Positions 21,013 through 29,197 of a stretch of 64,000 nt of DNA are shown here, piece after piece. This DNA comes from Streptomyces stelliscabiei (GTDB taxonomy: Bacteria > Actinomycetota > Actinomycetes > Streptomycetales > Streptomycetaceae). The notes beneath the pieces were generated by a model that was given only the letters and a program-made list of their open reading frames with translations, was not told where the DNA came from and ran no database searches. Made by a program: the position numbers and the translations under genes. Position 1 is the stretch's first letter. Each line of letters starts with the position of its first letter. The stretch lies in NCBI RefSeq assembly GCF_014873495.1, contig NZ_JADBGF010000001.1, forward strand, positions 9,238,001 to 9,302,000, in the 5' to 3' direction.

Positions 21013-22506
21013 TCACAGCTGGATCCAGGTGGTCTTCAGCTCGGTGTACTTCTCGATGGCGTGGACGGACTTGTCGCGGCCGTTGCCCGACTGCTTCATG
21101 CCGCCGAAGGGGACGGTCAGGTCCCCCTCCTCGTAGCAGTTGACCCAGACCGTGCCGGCCCGCAGCGCGCGCGAGACCTTGTGGGCGGTGGACAGGTCGG
21201 AGGTCCACAGGCCGGCGGCGAGGCCGTACTCGGTGTCGTTGGCGAGCGTCACGGCCTCGTCGAGGTCGTCGAAGGTGAGGACGGACAGGACGGGGCCGAA
21301 GATCTCCTCGCGGGCCAGCCGCATACCGGGGTCGACCCGGTCGAAGACGGTGGGCCGCAGATAGCTGCCGCCGGTGTCGGTCAGCGTGCGTGCGCCGCCG
21401 GCCCGCAGGCGGGCGCCGTCGTCGACACCCGCGCCGATGTGGCCGAGGACCCGTTCGAGGTGGGCCTCGCGGACCAGGGCGCCCATCTCGGTTGCCGGGT
21501 CCAGCGGGTCGCCGACGCGCAGCTCCCGGGCACGGGCCACGATCGCCTCGGTGACGCGTTCGGCGACGGAGGAGTGCACCAGGAGCCGGGAGGGGGCGGT
21601 GCACATCTCGCCCTGGTTGAAGAAGATGCCCCAGGCCGCAGTGGCGGCGGCCTTCTCCAGGTCGGGGGCGTCGGGAAGGATGATGTTCGGCGACTTGCCG
21701 CCCAGCTCCAGCCAGACCCGCTTGAGGTTGGAGTCGGCGGCGTAGTGCAGGAAGTGCCGGCCGACCGCGGTGGAGCCGGTGAAGGCCAGGACGTCCACGC
21801 CGGGGTGGAGCCCGAGGGCCCGGCCGGCGGTCGGCCCGTCACCGGTGACGACGTTGAGGACGCCCGGCGGCAGTCCGGCCTCGGTGGCGATCCGGCCCAG
21901 CAGCAGGGCGGACAGCGGGGAGTTCTCCGAGGGCTTCAGGACGACCGTACAGCCGGCCGCCAGCGCCGGGGCGACCTTCCAGCTCGCGAGGGTCAGGGGG
22001 AAGTTCCACGGCACCACGGCGCCCACGACGCCCGCGGGTTCACGGGTGACCAGGGCCAGGGCGTCGGGAGAGGTGTGGGGCGACTCGTCGGTGAGCTTGT
22101 CGGCCAGCTGCCCGTACCAGCGGAAGGTGGTGATCGCGGCGCGCAGTTCGATGTCGTGCGCCTCCGTGAACGGCTTGCCCATCTCCAGGGTGATGGTCAG
22201 GGCCAGCTTCTCCCGCTGTTCCTCCAGGAGTTCGGCGACGCGCAGCAGCATCCGGCCGCGGTCGGCGGGGGCCAGGCGGGGCCAGGGGCCGGAGTCGAAG
22301 GCGCGGCGGGCGGCGGCCACGGCCAGGTCGACCTCGGCGCTGTGCGCGTCGGCCACCTCGACGAGGGTCCGGCCGTCGCGGGGTGACACGACGGCGAAGG
22401 AGGCGCCCCCGCCCGGCTCGTCCACCCCGTCGATGTGGTGCCGGCTGGGGAGGTCCAGCTCCATGGCGCGACGGAGCAGGTCGTCGTGGGCGAGGGCGGC
22501 GGGCAT
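21013..22506 (-). CDS. NAD-dependent aldehyde dehydrogenase (PuuC-like)
   Basis: Cytoplasmic oxidoreductase (497 aa) that oxidises an aldehyde to the acid, plausibly gamma-glutamyl-aminoaldehyde. All class landmarks are present: VVPWNFPLTLASWKVAPALA, FTGSTAVGRHFL (cofactor loop), catalytic Glu in LELGGKSPN, catalytic Cys in NQGEMCTAPSRLL, and EEIFGPVLSVLTF. The start at 22506 has GAGGAG six nt upstream. Similarity is to the PuuC/betaine-aldehyde group. It is 56 nt after the permease and coupled to the hydrolase by an overlap, which ties it to an amine uptake and degradation unit. Confidence 0.9.
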   Translation of the reverse strand: MPAALAHDDLLRRAMELDLPSRHHIDGVDEPGGGASFAVVSPRDGRTLVEVADAHSAEVDLAVAAARRAFDSGPWPRLAPADRGRMLLRVAELLEEQREKLALTITLEMGKPFTEAHDIELRAAITTFRWYGQLADKLTDESPHTSPDALALVTREPAGVVGAVVPWNFPLTLASWKVAPALAAGCTVVLKPSENSPLSALLLGRIATEAGLPPGVLNVVTGDGPTAGRALGLHPGVDVLAFTGSTAVGRHFLHYAADSNLKRVWLELGGKSPNIILPDAPDLEKAAATAAWGIFFNQGEMCTAPSRLLVHSSVAERVTEAIVARARELRVGDPLDPATEMGALVREAHLERVLGHIGAGVDDGARLRAGGARTLTDTGGSYLRPTVFDRVDPGMRLAREEIFGPVLSVLTFDDLDEAVTLANDTEYGLAAGLWTSDLSTAHKVSRALRAGTVWVNCYEEGDLTVPFGGMKQSGNGRDKSVHAIEKYTELKTTWIQL

Positions 22507-22562
22507 CGGCTCTCCTCTTCCTGTTCTGTGTGCGGGTTCGAATCGGTGGAGTCGGGCGGAGG

Positions 22563-24029
22563 TCAGTCCGTGGCCGGCTGCCGGTTCCGGGTCACCCAGG
22601 CCGCGCCCAGACCCAGCGCCAGCACCGCGGGCACGGTCAGCTGCAGCCACACGGCGGTGGTCCGGTCGCCGCCGATGAGCGTGGTGAAGTTCTCGATGAT
22701 CAGCCAGATCGCCCAGGCGATGCCGAGCGCGCCCAGGACGGGTGCGATGAGCGTGTTCCAGGGCCGGGTGTCGGCGCGGGAGCGGCGGAAGAAGACGACC
22801 ACGGACACGGACGTCAGGAAGTACAGGAGCATCATCGCGAGGACGGCCACCCCGCTGAACCAGGAGAACAGCGTCAGCACCGGGTCCTTGCCCAGCAGCG
22901 CGAACGGGACGACGAGGGCCGCCGCGATCACGGTCTGGACGAGGCCGGCCGCCCAGGGGGAGTGACGCCGGTTGAGCGAGGTCAGCCCACGCGGCAGCAG
23001 CCCTTCGCGGCCCAGGGAGAACAGGTAGCGGTTGGCGGAGTTGTGGAACGCCAGGATGCCGGCGAACAGCGAGGTGGCCAGCAGGACGGGCAGCACGTCG
23101 CCGGTCCACGCGCCGAACTCCGCCGCGATGGGGGCGAAGACCCAGCCCGCCGCGTCGCCGCTCTCCAGGGCCTTGCCCGCCTCCGCCGTCGCCCGGGAGG
23201 CACCGTGCGCGGAGACCAGCATCCAGGAGGTGAAGGCGAAGAAGCCGGTGACGACCGCGACCGACAGGTAGGTGGCGCGCGGGACCGTCTTCCTCGGCTC
23301 CTTGGCCTCCTCGCCGTAGATGGCGGTCGCCTCGAAGCCGAACATCGACGCCACGGCGAACATCAGCGCCACCCCGGGAGCGCCCTGGAGCGCCGCGTCC
23401 GGCGAGAAGCTGTCGGCGAGGCCGAGCCCCTCGGGGCCGCCGCCCTTGAAGAAGGTCACGAGGGCGAAGGCGATCAGGATGCTGAACTCCGCCAGGACGA
23501 ACACCGCCAGCAGCTTGGCGCCCATCTCGATCCCGGCGGCGCCGAGGACCTGGACCACCACCATGGTGACCAGCGCCCACACCCACCAGGCGATCCGTAC
23601 GTCGGCGTACGTCTCCACGAGGCCGCTGACCGTGGCGCCGTAGAGGCCGTACATCGCGGCCTGGATGGCGCAGTAGGCGAAGAGCGCGACGCCGGCGCTG
23701 CCGGAGCCGGTCGAGCGGCCCAGGCCCTTGCCGATGTACGTGTAGAAGGCGCCGGCGTCCACGACGTGGCGGCCCATGGTGACGAAGCCGATGGAGAACA
23801 GCAGGATCACGACGCCGGCCGCGATGTACGCGGCGGGGACGCCGGCCCCGTTGCCGATGACGACGGCGATGGGCACGGCCCCGGCGATGCCGGTCAGCGG
23901 GGCCTGGGCGGAAAGGACGAAGAAGAGGATGCCCAGGACGCCGAGGGAATCGGGCTTGAGCCTGCCTGCCGGGGAGGGTTCGTGCGAGGTGTGCGGGGCG
24001 ACCGCCGTCTGACTGTCCACTCGGATCAC
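22563..24029 (-). CDS. APC-family amino acid or amine permease
   Basis: Membrane transporter (488 aa, about 12 TM helices) of the APC superfamily, in the branch with LGILFFVLSAQAPLTGIAGAVP at TM1 and FGFEATAIYGEEAKEPRKTVPRATY, seen in ethanolamine, polyamine and aromatic amine permeases of actinobacteria. GTG 24029 is annotated; GTG 24020 is also possible because AGGTGA lies five nt before it. A perfect TTCGTTT-N6-AAACGAA dyad at 24055-24074 overlaps the promoter region, matching sites before the ferredoxin and GS-like genes. It leads the permease-aldehyde dehydrogenase-hydrolase unit and is separated from tetR by a terminator. Confidence 0.88.
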   Translation of the reverse strand: MIRVDSQTAVAPHTSHEPSPAGRLKPDSLGVLGILFFVLSAQAPLTGIAGAVPIAVVIGNGAGVPAAYIAAGVVILLFSIGFVTMGRHVVDAGAFYTYIGKGLGRSTGSGSAGVALFAYCAIQAAMYGLYGATVSGLVETYADVRIAWWVWALVTMVVVQVLGAAGIEMGAKLLAVFVLAEFSILIAFALVTFFKGGGPEGLGLADSFSPDAALQGAPGVALMFAVASMFGFEATAIYGEEAKEPRKTVPRATYLSVAVVTGFFAFTSWMLVSAHGASRATAEAGKALESGDAAGWVFAPIAAEFGAWTGDVLPVLLATSLFAGILAFHNSANRYLFSLGREGLLPRGLTSLNRRHSPWAAGLVQTVIAAALVVPFALLGKDPVLTLFSWFSGVAVLAMMLLYFLTSVSVVVFFRRSRADTRPWNTLIAPVLGALGIAWAIWLIIENFTTLIGGDRTTAVWLQLTVPAVLALGLGAAWVTRNRQPATD

Positions 24030-24054
24030 CTGTCGGGGACGGGGAGGGATGGGG

Positions 24055-24074
24055 TTCGTTTAGACCCAAACGAA
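24055..24074. promoter_or_regulatory. TetR operator candidate before the permease operon
   Basis: TTCGTTT and AAACGAA form a perfect 7-bp inverted repeat around six nt, 26 nt upstream of the permease start. The core GTTT-N6-AAAC is identical in layout to sites at 30646-30659 and 30753-30766. A half-site CGTTTGGCA follows at 24101-24109. Confidence 0.75.
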
Positions 24075-24167
24075 TTGCCTCATCGTGGGCTTGAACTATC
24101 CGTTTGGCAAGGGGTCTCGTGAAGATTTTCCGCAGGCTTCTCACGGCCCGTGCGGGCATGGCGAAAA

Positions 24168-24192
24168 GCCCCGGACGCGGCACGTCCGGGGC
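24168..24192 (-). terminator. Intrinsic terminator after tetR
   Basis: GCCCCGGACG pairs perfectly with CGTCCGGGGC around a five-nt loop. Read leftward the stem is followed at once by TTTT, a rare complete rho-independent terminator for this genome. It lies 22 nt after the tetR stop and insulates the permease operon. Confidence 0.85.
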
Positions 24193-24213
24193 CATGACCG
24201 CTGAGGTCAGCGG

Positions 24214-24900
24214 CTATGCGCGGGCTTCGCCGGCGTCGTACGCGTCCTGGTCGTCGGAGGTGGCGGAGGCGTCGGAGGCCGCGCCGTCGTCGGAGGCGTC
24301 GCCGTCGGCGCGGAGCAGCCGCAGGAGGGTGCGCAGCTCCTCCACGGCCCGTTCCGTGACCTCCGGCTCGTCGAAGACGAGCTGGTGCAGGACGAGACCG
24401 TCGAGCGCGGCGAAGACCAGCCGGGCGAGCGCCTGGTCGGCGCCGGCCGGCAGTATCCGGCCCAGCTCGCGCCGGGCGGCGTCGAAGTACTCGTCGTACA
24501 GCTCGCGGATCTGGGGCAGCAGCTCCGGACGCCGCCGGGACTCCAGCAGCAGCTCGTACTGGAACGCCTGGGTGTCCGGGTCGGCCGTGACCATCTCCGA
24601 CAGCCCGACGGAGAAGTCGGCGACCTTGCCGGTGCCCGGTTCCAGGGAGCTGGTGTCGAGCGAGGAGCGGATGGTGTGGGCGAGGGCCTCCTCGATCAGG
24701 GCGTCGCGCGAGCCGAAGTGGTGCACGACGAGCCCGTGGGTGACCCCCGCCTCCTCCGCGACGGCCCGGTAGGTGAGCCGGCGCAGCCCGCCCCGCGCCA
24801 CCACGCGCACGGCGGCGTTCAGCAGGGCGTCCCGCCCCTCGCCGTAGTGGAGGCGCTTGCGTGGCCGTCGGCTCTCGGGGACGTAGGCGGAGTCGGTCAT
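24214..24900 (-). CDS. TetR/AcrR-family transcriptional regulator
   Basis: DNA-binding repressor (228 aa). The N-terminal helix-turn-helix is RDALLNAAVRVVARGG followed by LTYRAVAEEAGVTHGLVVHHFGSRDALIEEAL, the standard TetR recognition region. The middle is the ligand-binding domain, and the last 25 residues are Asp/Ala-rich. It sits 57 nt after the fumarylacetoacetase-family gene, so it may be the last gene of the ferredoxin-led operon, which would give negative feedback. It is the best candidate to bind the three GTTT-N6-AAAC dyads in this cluster. The inducer is probably the amine or a ring-cleavage intermediate (inference). Confidence 0.85.
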   Translation of the reverse strand: MTDSAYVPESRRPRKRLHYGEGRDALLNAAVRVVARGGLRRLTYRAVAEEAGVTHGLVVHHFGSRDALIEEALAHTIRSSLDTSSLEPGTGKVADFSVGLSEMVTADPDTQAFQYELLLESRRRPELLPQIRELYDEYFDAARRELGRILPAGADQALARLVFAALDGLVLHQLVFDEPEVTERAVEELRTLLRLLRADGDASDDGAASDASATSDDQDAYDAGEARA

Positions 24901-24957
24901 GCGCGTGACCCTACCCGCCCGCCCCCGGCCCGCCGCCTGCCCCTCTCACCGCCGGGA

Positions 24958-25803
24958 TCACCGCCGGGGCGGGCGGACTCCACGGAACTCCCAGTCGCCG
25001 CCGAGCGCCGTGGACAGCACTTCCTCGGACTCGGTGGGCTGTGCGCCGACGTCGGCGCGGACCGCGGTGGGGCCGGTGACGACGTGGTTGGTGAGCCGGC
25101 CGAGGCCCTCCACCTCCACCTCGACGACGTCGCCGGGCCGGACGGGCCGGGAGTTGGCCGGGGTGCCGGAGAGCAGGACGTCACCCGGGTACAGCGTGAT
25201 CGTGCGGGCGATGTCGGCGACGAGGTAGTGCATGTCCCACTTCATCTCGTCCGTCGTGCTGTCCTGGACGACCTCGCCGTTGACGTACGTCCGCAGCCGC
25301 TTGCCGTGGAAGTCCCAGTCGGTGACGAGCCCGGGGCCGAGCGGGCACAGGGTGTCGGAACCCTTCACCCGCAGCATCGAACCGGCGTCGGTGTCACGGA
25401 AGTCGTGCAGGCCGTAGTCGTTGGCGATCGTGTAGCCGGCGATGTACGCGCCCGCGTCCTCGGGCGCGATGTTCCGGGCGGTCCTGCCGATGACGATGGC
25501 GACCTCGCCCTCGTAGTTGAGCCACTTGCAGCCGTCGGGGCGGACGATCGCGCCCCGGTGGCTGTTGAGGGAGGAGGTCGGCTTGTGGAAGTAGGTGGGC
25601 GTCTCCGGCAGATCGATCCGGAACTCGTCCACGCGGCTGCGGTGGTTGAGGTGGACGGCGATCACCTTCGACGGCACGACCGGCGGGAGGTGGTGGGCCT
25701 CCTCGATCTTGACGCGGCGGCCGTCCCCGGCGACCAGTTCGTCGCCGTCGACGGTGACCTCGACGGTGGCCCCGTCGAGGAGGATGCGGCGGTACTCGGG
25801 CAT
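24958..25803 (-). CDS. Fumarylacetoacetate hydrolase-family protein (HpaG-like)
   Basis: Cytoplasmic metal-dependent enzyme (281 aa) of the FAH superfamily, acting on dienoic keto acids as hydrolase, isomerase or decarboxylase. Key stretches are PTYFHKPTSSLNSHRGAI, the metal-binding Glu in NYEGEVAIVIGR, IAGYTIANDYGLHDFRD, KGSDTLCPLGPGLV, and GDVLLSGTPAN. Beside an HpaD-like dioxygenase and HpaE-like dehydrogenase it most likely does the HpaG job (isomerase/decarboxylase after ring cleavage). ATG 25803 has GGAG at a good distance. It lies 19 nt after the dioxygenase gene in the same operon. Confidence 0.87.
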   Translation of the reverse strand: MPEYRRILLDGATVEVTVDGDELVAGDGRRVKIEEAHHLPPVVPSKVIAVHLNHRSRVDEFRIDLPETPTYFHKPTSSLNSHRGAIVRPDGCKWLNYEGEVAIVIGRTARNIAPEDAGAYIAGYTIANDYGLHDFRDTDAGSMLRVKGSDTLCPLGPGLVTDWDFHGKRLRTYVNGEVVQDSTTDEMKWDMHYLVADIARTITLYPGDVLLSGTPANSRPVRPGDVVEVEVEGLGRLTNHVVTGPTAVRADVGAQPTESEEVLSTALGGDWEFRGVRPPRR

Positions 25804-25822
25804 GAGGGCTCCAGGGGTGGGG

Positions 25823-26767
25823 CTAGTCGCGGGTGTGAGGGTCGTGCGGGCCGGCGGCCGTGGACGTGCCGCCGCTGTCGTCGCCGGTCCAGCCGTGGGC
25901 CGGGCGGTCGAACCACAGGTGCACCTGTCCGGTGCCGATGGAGTTCTCGTACTCCCCGTACTGCCGGGCCCTGGCGACACAGGCCTGCTCGCCGAGCGCG
26001 CCCGCCATCATCAGGTAGTGGAAGAACCTGGCCTCGGGCTTGTACTTCCAGAACTCGTCCATGGTGTCGAGGACCTTGTCGTGCCGGCCCTCCTTGAACC
26101 AGGCGATCCGTTCGAGGTCCGCCGCACGGGCCTCGGGCGTACGGATGTGCACCGGATCGCTGGACTCGTGGTCGCGCAGCTCGCGCAGCGGCCAGAAGGT
26201 GTGGGAGAGGGCGCCGGAGGCGATGATCAGGACCCGTCGCCCGGGGGTGGCGGCGATGCCGTCGGCGAGCGCCCGTCCCAGCCGGAGATGGTCCTCCATG
26301 TCGCCGGTCTGGCAGACGCCGATGGTCACCCAGCGCTTGTCGGGCAGACCCTCGCCGAGGAACTTCCACAGGTTGATCGTGGCGTAGTAGATCGGCAGGT
26401 ACTCGTCCTCGATCGCGGTGATCCAGGTGCCGTGCTCGTCCGCGAACCGCTCGATGTTCCGGGCCAGTTCGGGGTCGCCGGGGAAGTCGTACGGCATCCG
26501 GCACATCCCGCGCGGCAGCTCCTCGGAGGTGAAGAGGCCGGCCCGGCGCGTCTGCGCGGTGACCACGAACTCGACGGTCGTCGCCCAGTGCGAGTCGAGG
26601 ACCACGACGGTGTCGTAGTCGTCGCGCGAGAAGACGTCCTCGCGCAGCTGCCGCAGACCGGTGACGAGGGTGATCTCCCTGCCCTCGTTCAGCTCCAGCC
26701 GGTCGGCCTCCGGCAGGACGATGGTGGGGACATGGGCGAGGAGCCCCGCCCCGACGATCTCACCCAT
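25823..26767 (-). CDS. Class III extradiol ring-cleavage dioxygenase (LigB family, HpaD-like)
   Basis: Non-haem Fe(II) dioxygenase (314 aa) that opens a catechol ring next to the diol. Residues comparable to E. coli HpaD are visible: His12 in LLAHVPT, His60 in LDSHW, FTSEELP, IASGALSHTFWPL with the active-site His, and the C-terminal SIGTGQVHLWF. The similarity to 3,4-dihydroxyphenylacetate 2,3-dioxygenase is from memory of the family, so the true substrate may be another side-chain-bearing catechol. The start overlaps the preceding dehydrogenase by eight nt. The product should be a semialdehyde handled by that dehydrogenase. Confidence 0.85.
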   Translation of the reverse strand: MGEIVGAGLLAHVPTIVLPEADRLELNEGREITLVTGLRQLREDVFSRDDYDTVVVLDSHWATTVEFVVTAQTRRAGLFTSEELPRGMCRMPYDFPGDPELARNIERFADEHGTWITAIEDEYLPIYYATINLWKFLGEGLPDKRWVTIGVCQTGDMEDHLRLGRALADGIAATPGRRVLIIASGALSHTFWPLRELRDHESSDPVHIRTPEARAADLERIAWFKEGRHDKVLDTMDEFWKYKPEARFFHYLMMAGALGEQACVARARQYGEYENSIGTGQVHLWFDRPAHGWTGDDSGGTSTAAGPHDPHTRD

Positions 26768-28220
26768 GGTTGTTCCATCCGTTCGGCGCGGTGACGGTGT
26801 TCTTCACGTCGCAGTAGAAGTCGAAGCTCCAGGTGCCGCCCTCGCGGCCGACCCCGGAGTGCCGGGAGCCGCCGAAGGGGGCCCGGAGGTCGCGGACGAA
26901 GAAGCAGTTCACCCACACCGTGCCCGCCACCAGCCGCTCGGTCACCCGGGTGGCGCGCTCGGTGTCACCGGTGGCGAGGGTGGCGGCCAGTCCGAAGCGG
27001 GTGTCGTTGGCGAGCCGGACCGCCTCGTCCTCGTCGGTGAAGGTCTGCAGGGTCAGGACCGGCCCGAAGACCTCCTCCTGCACGATCTCCGAGTCCTGGG
27101 CGACGTCGGTGAGCAGGGTGGGCGCGTAGTACTGCCCCTCGCCGGGGTGCCCGCCGATGACCACCCGGGCCCCGTCGGCCACGGCCCGCCGCACGAAGCC
27201 GTCGATCTTCTCCAGCTGCCGGGGGTGGATGTTGGGCCCGACGTCGGTGGCCTCGTCGCGGGGGTCGCCCTGCTTCAGCGCCGACGCCTTCGCCACGAAC
27301 CGCCGGGTGAACTCCTCGGCGACCGACTCCTCGACCAGGAACCGCGTGGCCGCGAGGCAGACCTGCCCGGCGTTGTCGTACTGCTCCACCGCGAGGTCCA
27401 CGGCCAGGTCCAGATCGGCGTCCGCGAAGACCAGCAGCGGTGACTTGCCGCCCAGTTCGAGACTGAGCGGAGTGAGGTTCGGCGCCGCCGAGGCGGCGAT
27501 CCGCTTGGCCGTGGGCACGGACCCGGTGAAGCTGATCCGCCGCACGTCCGGGTGCGAGGTGAGCGCGTCACCGATCTCCGAGCCGTACCCCTGCACGACG
27601 TTGAGCACTCCGGCGGGCAGTCCCGCCTCGGCGGCGATGTCCGCCAGCAGCGAGGCGGTCAGCGGGGTCCACTCGGCGGGCTTGAGGATCACCGTGTTGC
27701 CGGCGGCGAGGGCCGGGGCGACCTTCCAGGTGGCCAGCATCAGCGGCGCGTTCCACGGCGTGATCAGCACGGACGGGCCCGCCGGGTCCCAGCTCACCTT
27801 GTTGGTGTGCCCGCGCGTCTCGAAGTCCTCGTGCGCCAGCGTGAGCAGCCGGTCGGCGAAGAACCGGAAGTTGTGCGCCACGCGCGGCATCACACCCCGC
27901 CGGTGCGAGCGCAGCAGCGCCCCGTTGTCGTTGGTCTCGACGATCGCCAGCTCCTCGATCCGCTTCTCGACCCCGTCGGCGACGGCGTGCAGGACGCGGG
28001 CGCGTTCGGCGGGGGAGGTGGCGGCCCAGCCGGGGAACGCCGCACGGGCGGCGGCGACGGCGGCCTCGACCTCGGCGGTCCCGGCGCGGGCGATCTCGCC
28101 GAGGACCCGGCCGTCGATGGGAGAGACGTCGGTGAAGGTCTCGGCGGAGGCGACCCGCCGCCCGCCGATCCAGTGCCGGGTGTCGACGGAGACGCCGGCG
28201 ACGGTGATTTTGTCAGACAT
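26760..28220 (-). CDS. Aldehyde dehydrogenase (HpaE-like, hydroxymuconate semialdehyde type)
   Basis: NAD-dependent aldehyde dehydrogenase (486 aa). Landmarks: LITPWNAPLMLATWKVAPALAA, ISFTGSVPTAKRIA, catalytic Glu in LSLELGGKSPLL, catalytic Cys in NAGQVCLAATRF, and EEVFGPVLTLQTF. With the dioxygenase directly downstream (8-nt overlap) it best fits oxidation of the ring-cleavage semialdehyde, as 5-carboxymethyl-2-hydroxymuconate semialdehyde dehydrogenase (HpaE) does. It differs clearly from the PuuC-like dehydrogenase at 21013, so the cluster has two such enzymes for different aldehydes. A 150-nt gap separates it from the acetoacetate decarboxylase-like gene upstream. Confidence 0.88.
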   Translation of the reverse strand: MSDKITVAGVSVDTRHWIGGRRVASAETFTDVSPIDGRVLGEIARAGTAEVEAAVAAARAAFPGWAATSPAERARVLHAVADGVEKRIEELAIVETNDNGALLRSHRRGVMPRVAHNFRFFADRLLTLAHEDFETRGHTNKVSWDPAGPSVLITPWNAPLMLATWKVAPALAAGNTVILKPAEWTPLTASLLADIAAEAGLPAGVLNVVQGYGSEIGDALTSHPDVRRISFTGSVPTAKRIAASAAPNLTPLSLELGGKSPLLVFADADLDLAVDLAVEQYDNAGQVCLAATRFLVEESVAEEFTRRFVAKASALKQGDPRDEATDVGPNIHPRQLEKIDGFVRRAVADGARVVIGGHPGEGQYYAPTLLTDVAQDSEIVQEEVFGPVLTLQTFTDEDEAVRLANDTRFGLAATLATGDTERATRVTERLVAGTVWVNCFFVRDLRAPFGGSRHSGVGREGGTWSFDFYCDVKNTVTAPNGWNNHG

Positions 28221-28370
28221 GAAAGGACATTCCTTCTCGGGATAGGTGCGGACCCGCTTGGCTGGGGGCGCGGGGCTGTCGCGACGGGCGGTGGGCCGCG
28301 TGGGCGCGACCGGCCACGGACGGCCCGCGCCGACGGCGGCGGTACGCGACCCGCGCGCCGACCGGCGGCT

Positions 28371-29183
28371 CTACTCGGCGAGCGCGCCCGACAGCCCGGA
28401 CTCCAGCAGCCGCCCGCCGTCCCAGACGACCCCGACCTGCCGGTAGTACGCGGCGATCGGCTCCTCGACCGACAGCCGGGCCAACTCCTCGGTCGGCGCC
28501 TCGAAAAGCTCCAGCTCGGCCTCGCCGACCCACGGCCGGCCGCCCTCGAAGGAGGCGGCGCCGGTCTCGATCAGCTCGTCCAGCGCCAGGCCCTTGCCCT
28601 TCTCGATCGACGGCAGCCAGCGGTGGTGCGCCATGGGGTGGGCGTTCACGAACCCGTTCGTCTCCGACGGTTCCCGCAGCGTCACCACGGTCTGCGCGAG
28701 CCGTCGGTCGGCGGCCGCGAGCGTCGCCCCGAAGCGCGCCCCCGCCTCGATGCGCGGGGCCGGTCCGAAGGGGTGCGGCCGCGTCTGGTGGATGGACCCC
28801 AGCTTCTTCGGATACCCCTGGTGCAGCCCGCGCGCGATCGCGAAGTCCTTGTCGACCCAGATGTAGACGCACCGCGAGTAGGTCCGCCCCTTGTACCGGC
28901 AGCGGACGACCGCGAAGGCCTCCTTGTACTGGGAGAGCACCGGGTCGAGCAGTTCCGTGGCCGAAGCCGAGCAGGACTGCCAGTCGGCCCAGATCAGCGC
29001 GACCGCGCCGGGGTCCTCCTCGGCCAGTTCCAGCGGCTCCGGCAGCAGTTCACGCACCCGCGCGGGATCCGTGCGGTACTCGACGGTGAGCAGGTCGCCC
29101 GAGTAGCGCCACGGCGGCGACGGGATCAGCGACGAGGCACCGCTCGCGGTCTTGGGGTGGAAGTATCCACGGACACTGGTCAT
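28371..29183 (-). CDS. Acetoacetate decarboxylase-like protein
   Basis: Protein of 270 aa with the acetoacetate decarboxylase fold: LLTVEYRTDPARVRELLPEPLEL at the N-terminus and ARGLHQGYPKKLGSIHQTR, whose paired lysines correspond to the Schiff-base Lys and its neighbour in true ADC. That suggests imine chemistry (decarboxylation, aldol or tautomerase-like reaction) on a keto acid. Its place between ferredoxin reductase and ring-cleavage genes hints that it replaces a step such as the HpaF isomerase, which is missing here; this is inference. The ribosome site before ATG 29183 is poor, suggesting coupling to the reductase gene 14 nt upstream. Confidence 0.78.
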   Translation of the reverse strand: MTSVRGYFHPKTASGASSLIPSPPWRYSGDLLTVEYRTDPARVRELLPEPLELAEEDPGAVALIWADWQSCSASATELLDPVLSQYKEAFAVVRCRYKGRTYSRCVYIWVDKDFAIARGLHQGYPKKLGSIHQTRPHPFGPAPRIEAGARFGATLAAADRRLAQTVVTLREPSETNGFVNAHPMAHHRWLPSIEKGKGLALDELIETGAASFEGGRPWVGEAELELFEAPTEELARLSVEEPIAAYYRQVGVVWDGGRLLESGLSGALAE

Positions 29184-29197
29184 GGTCAGGGGGATCC

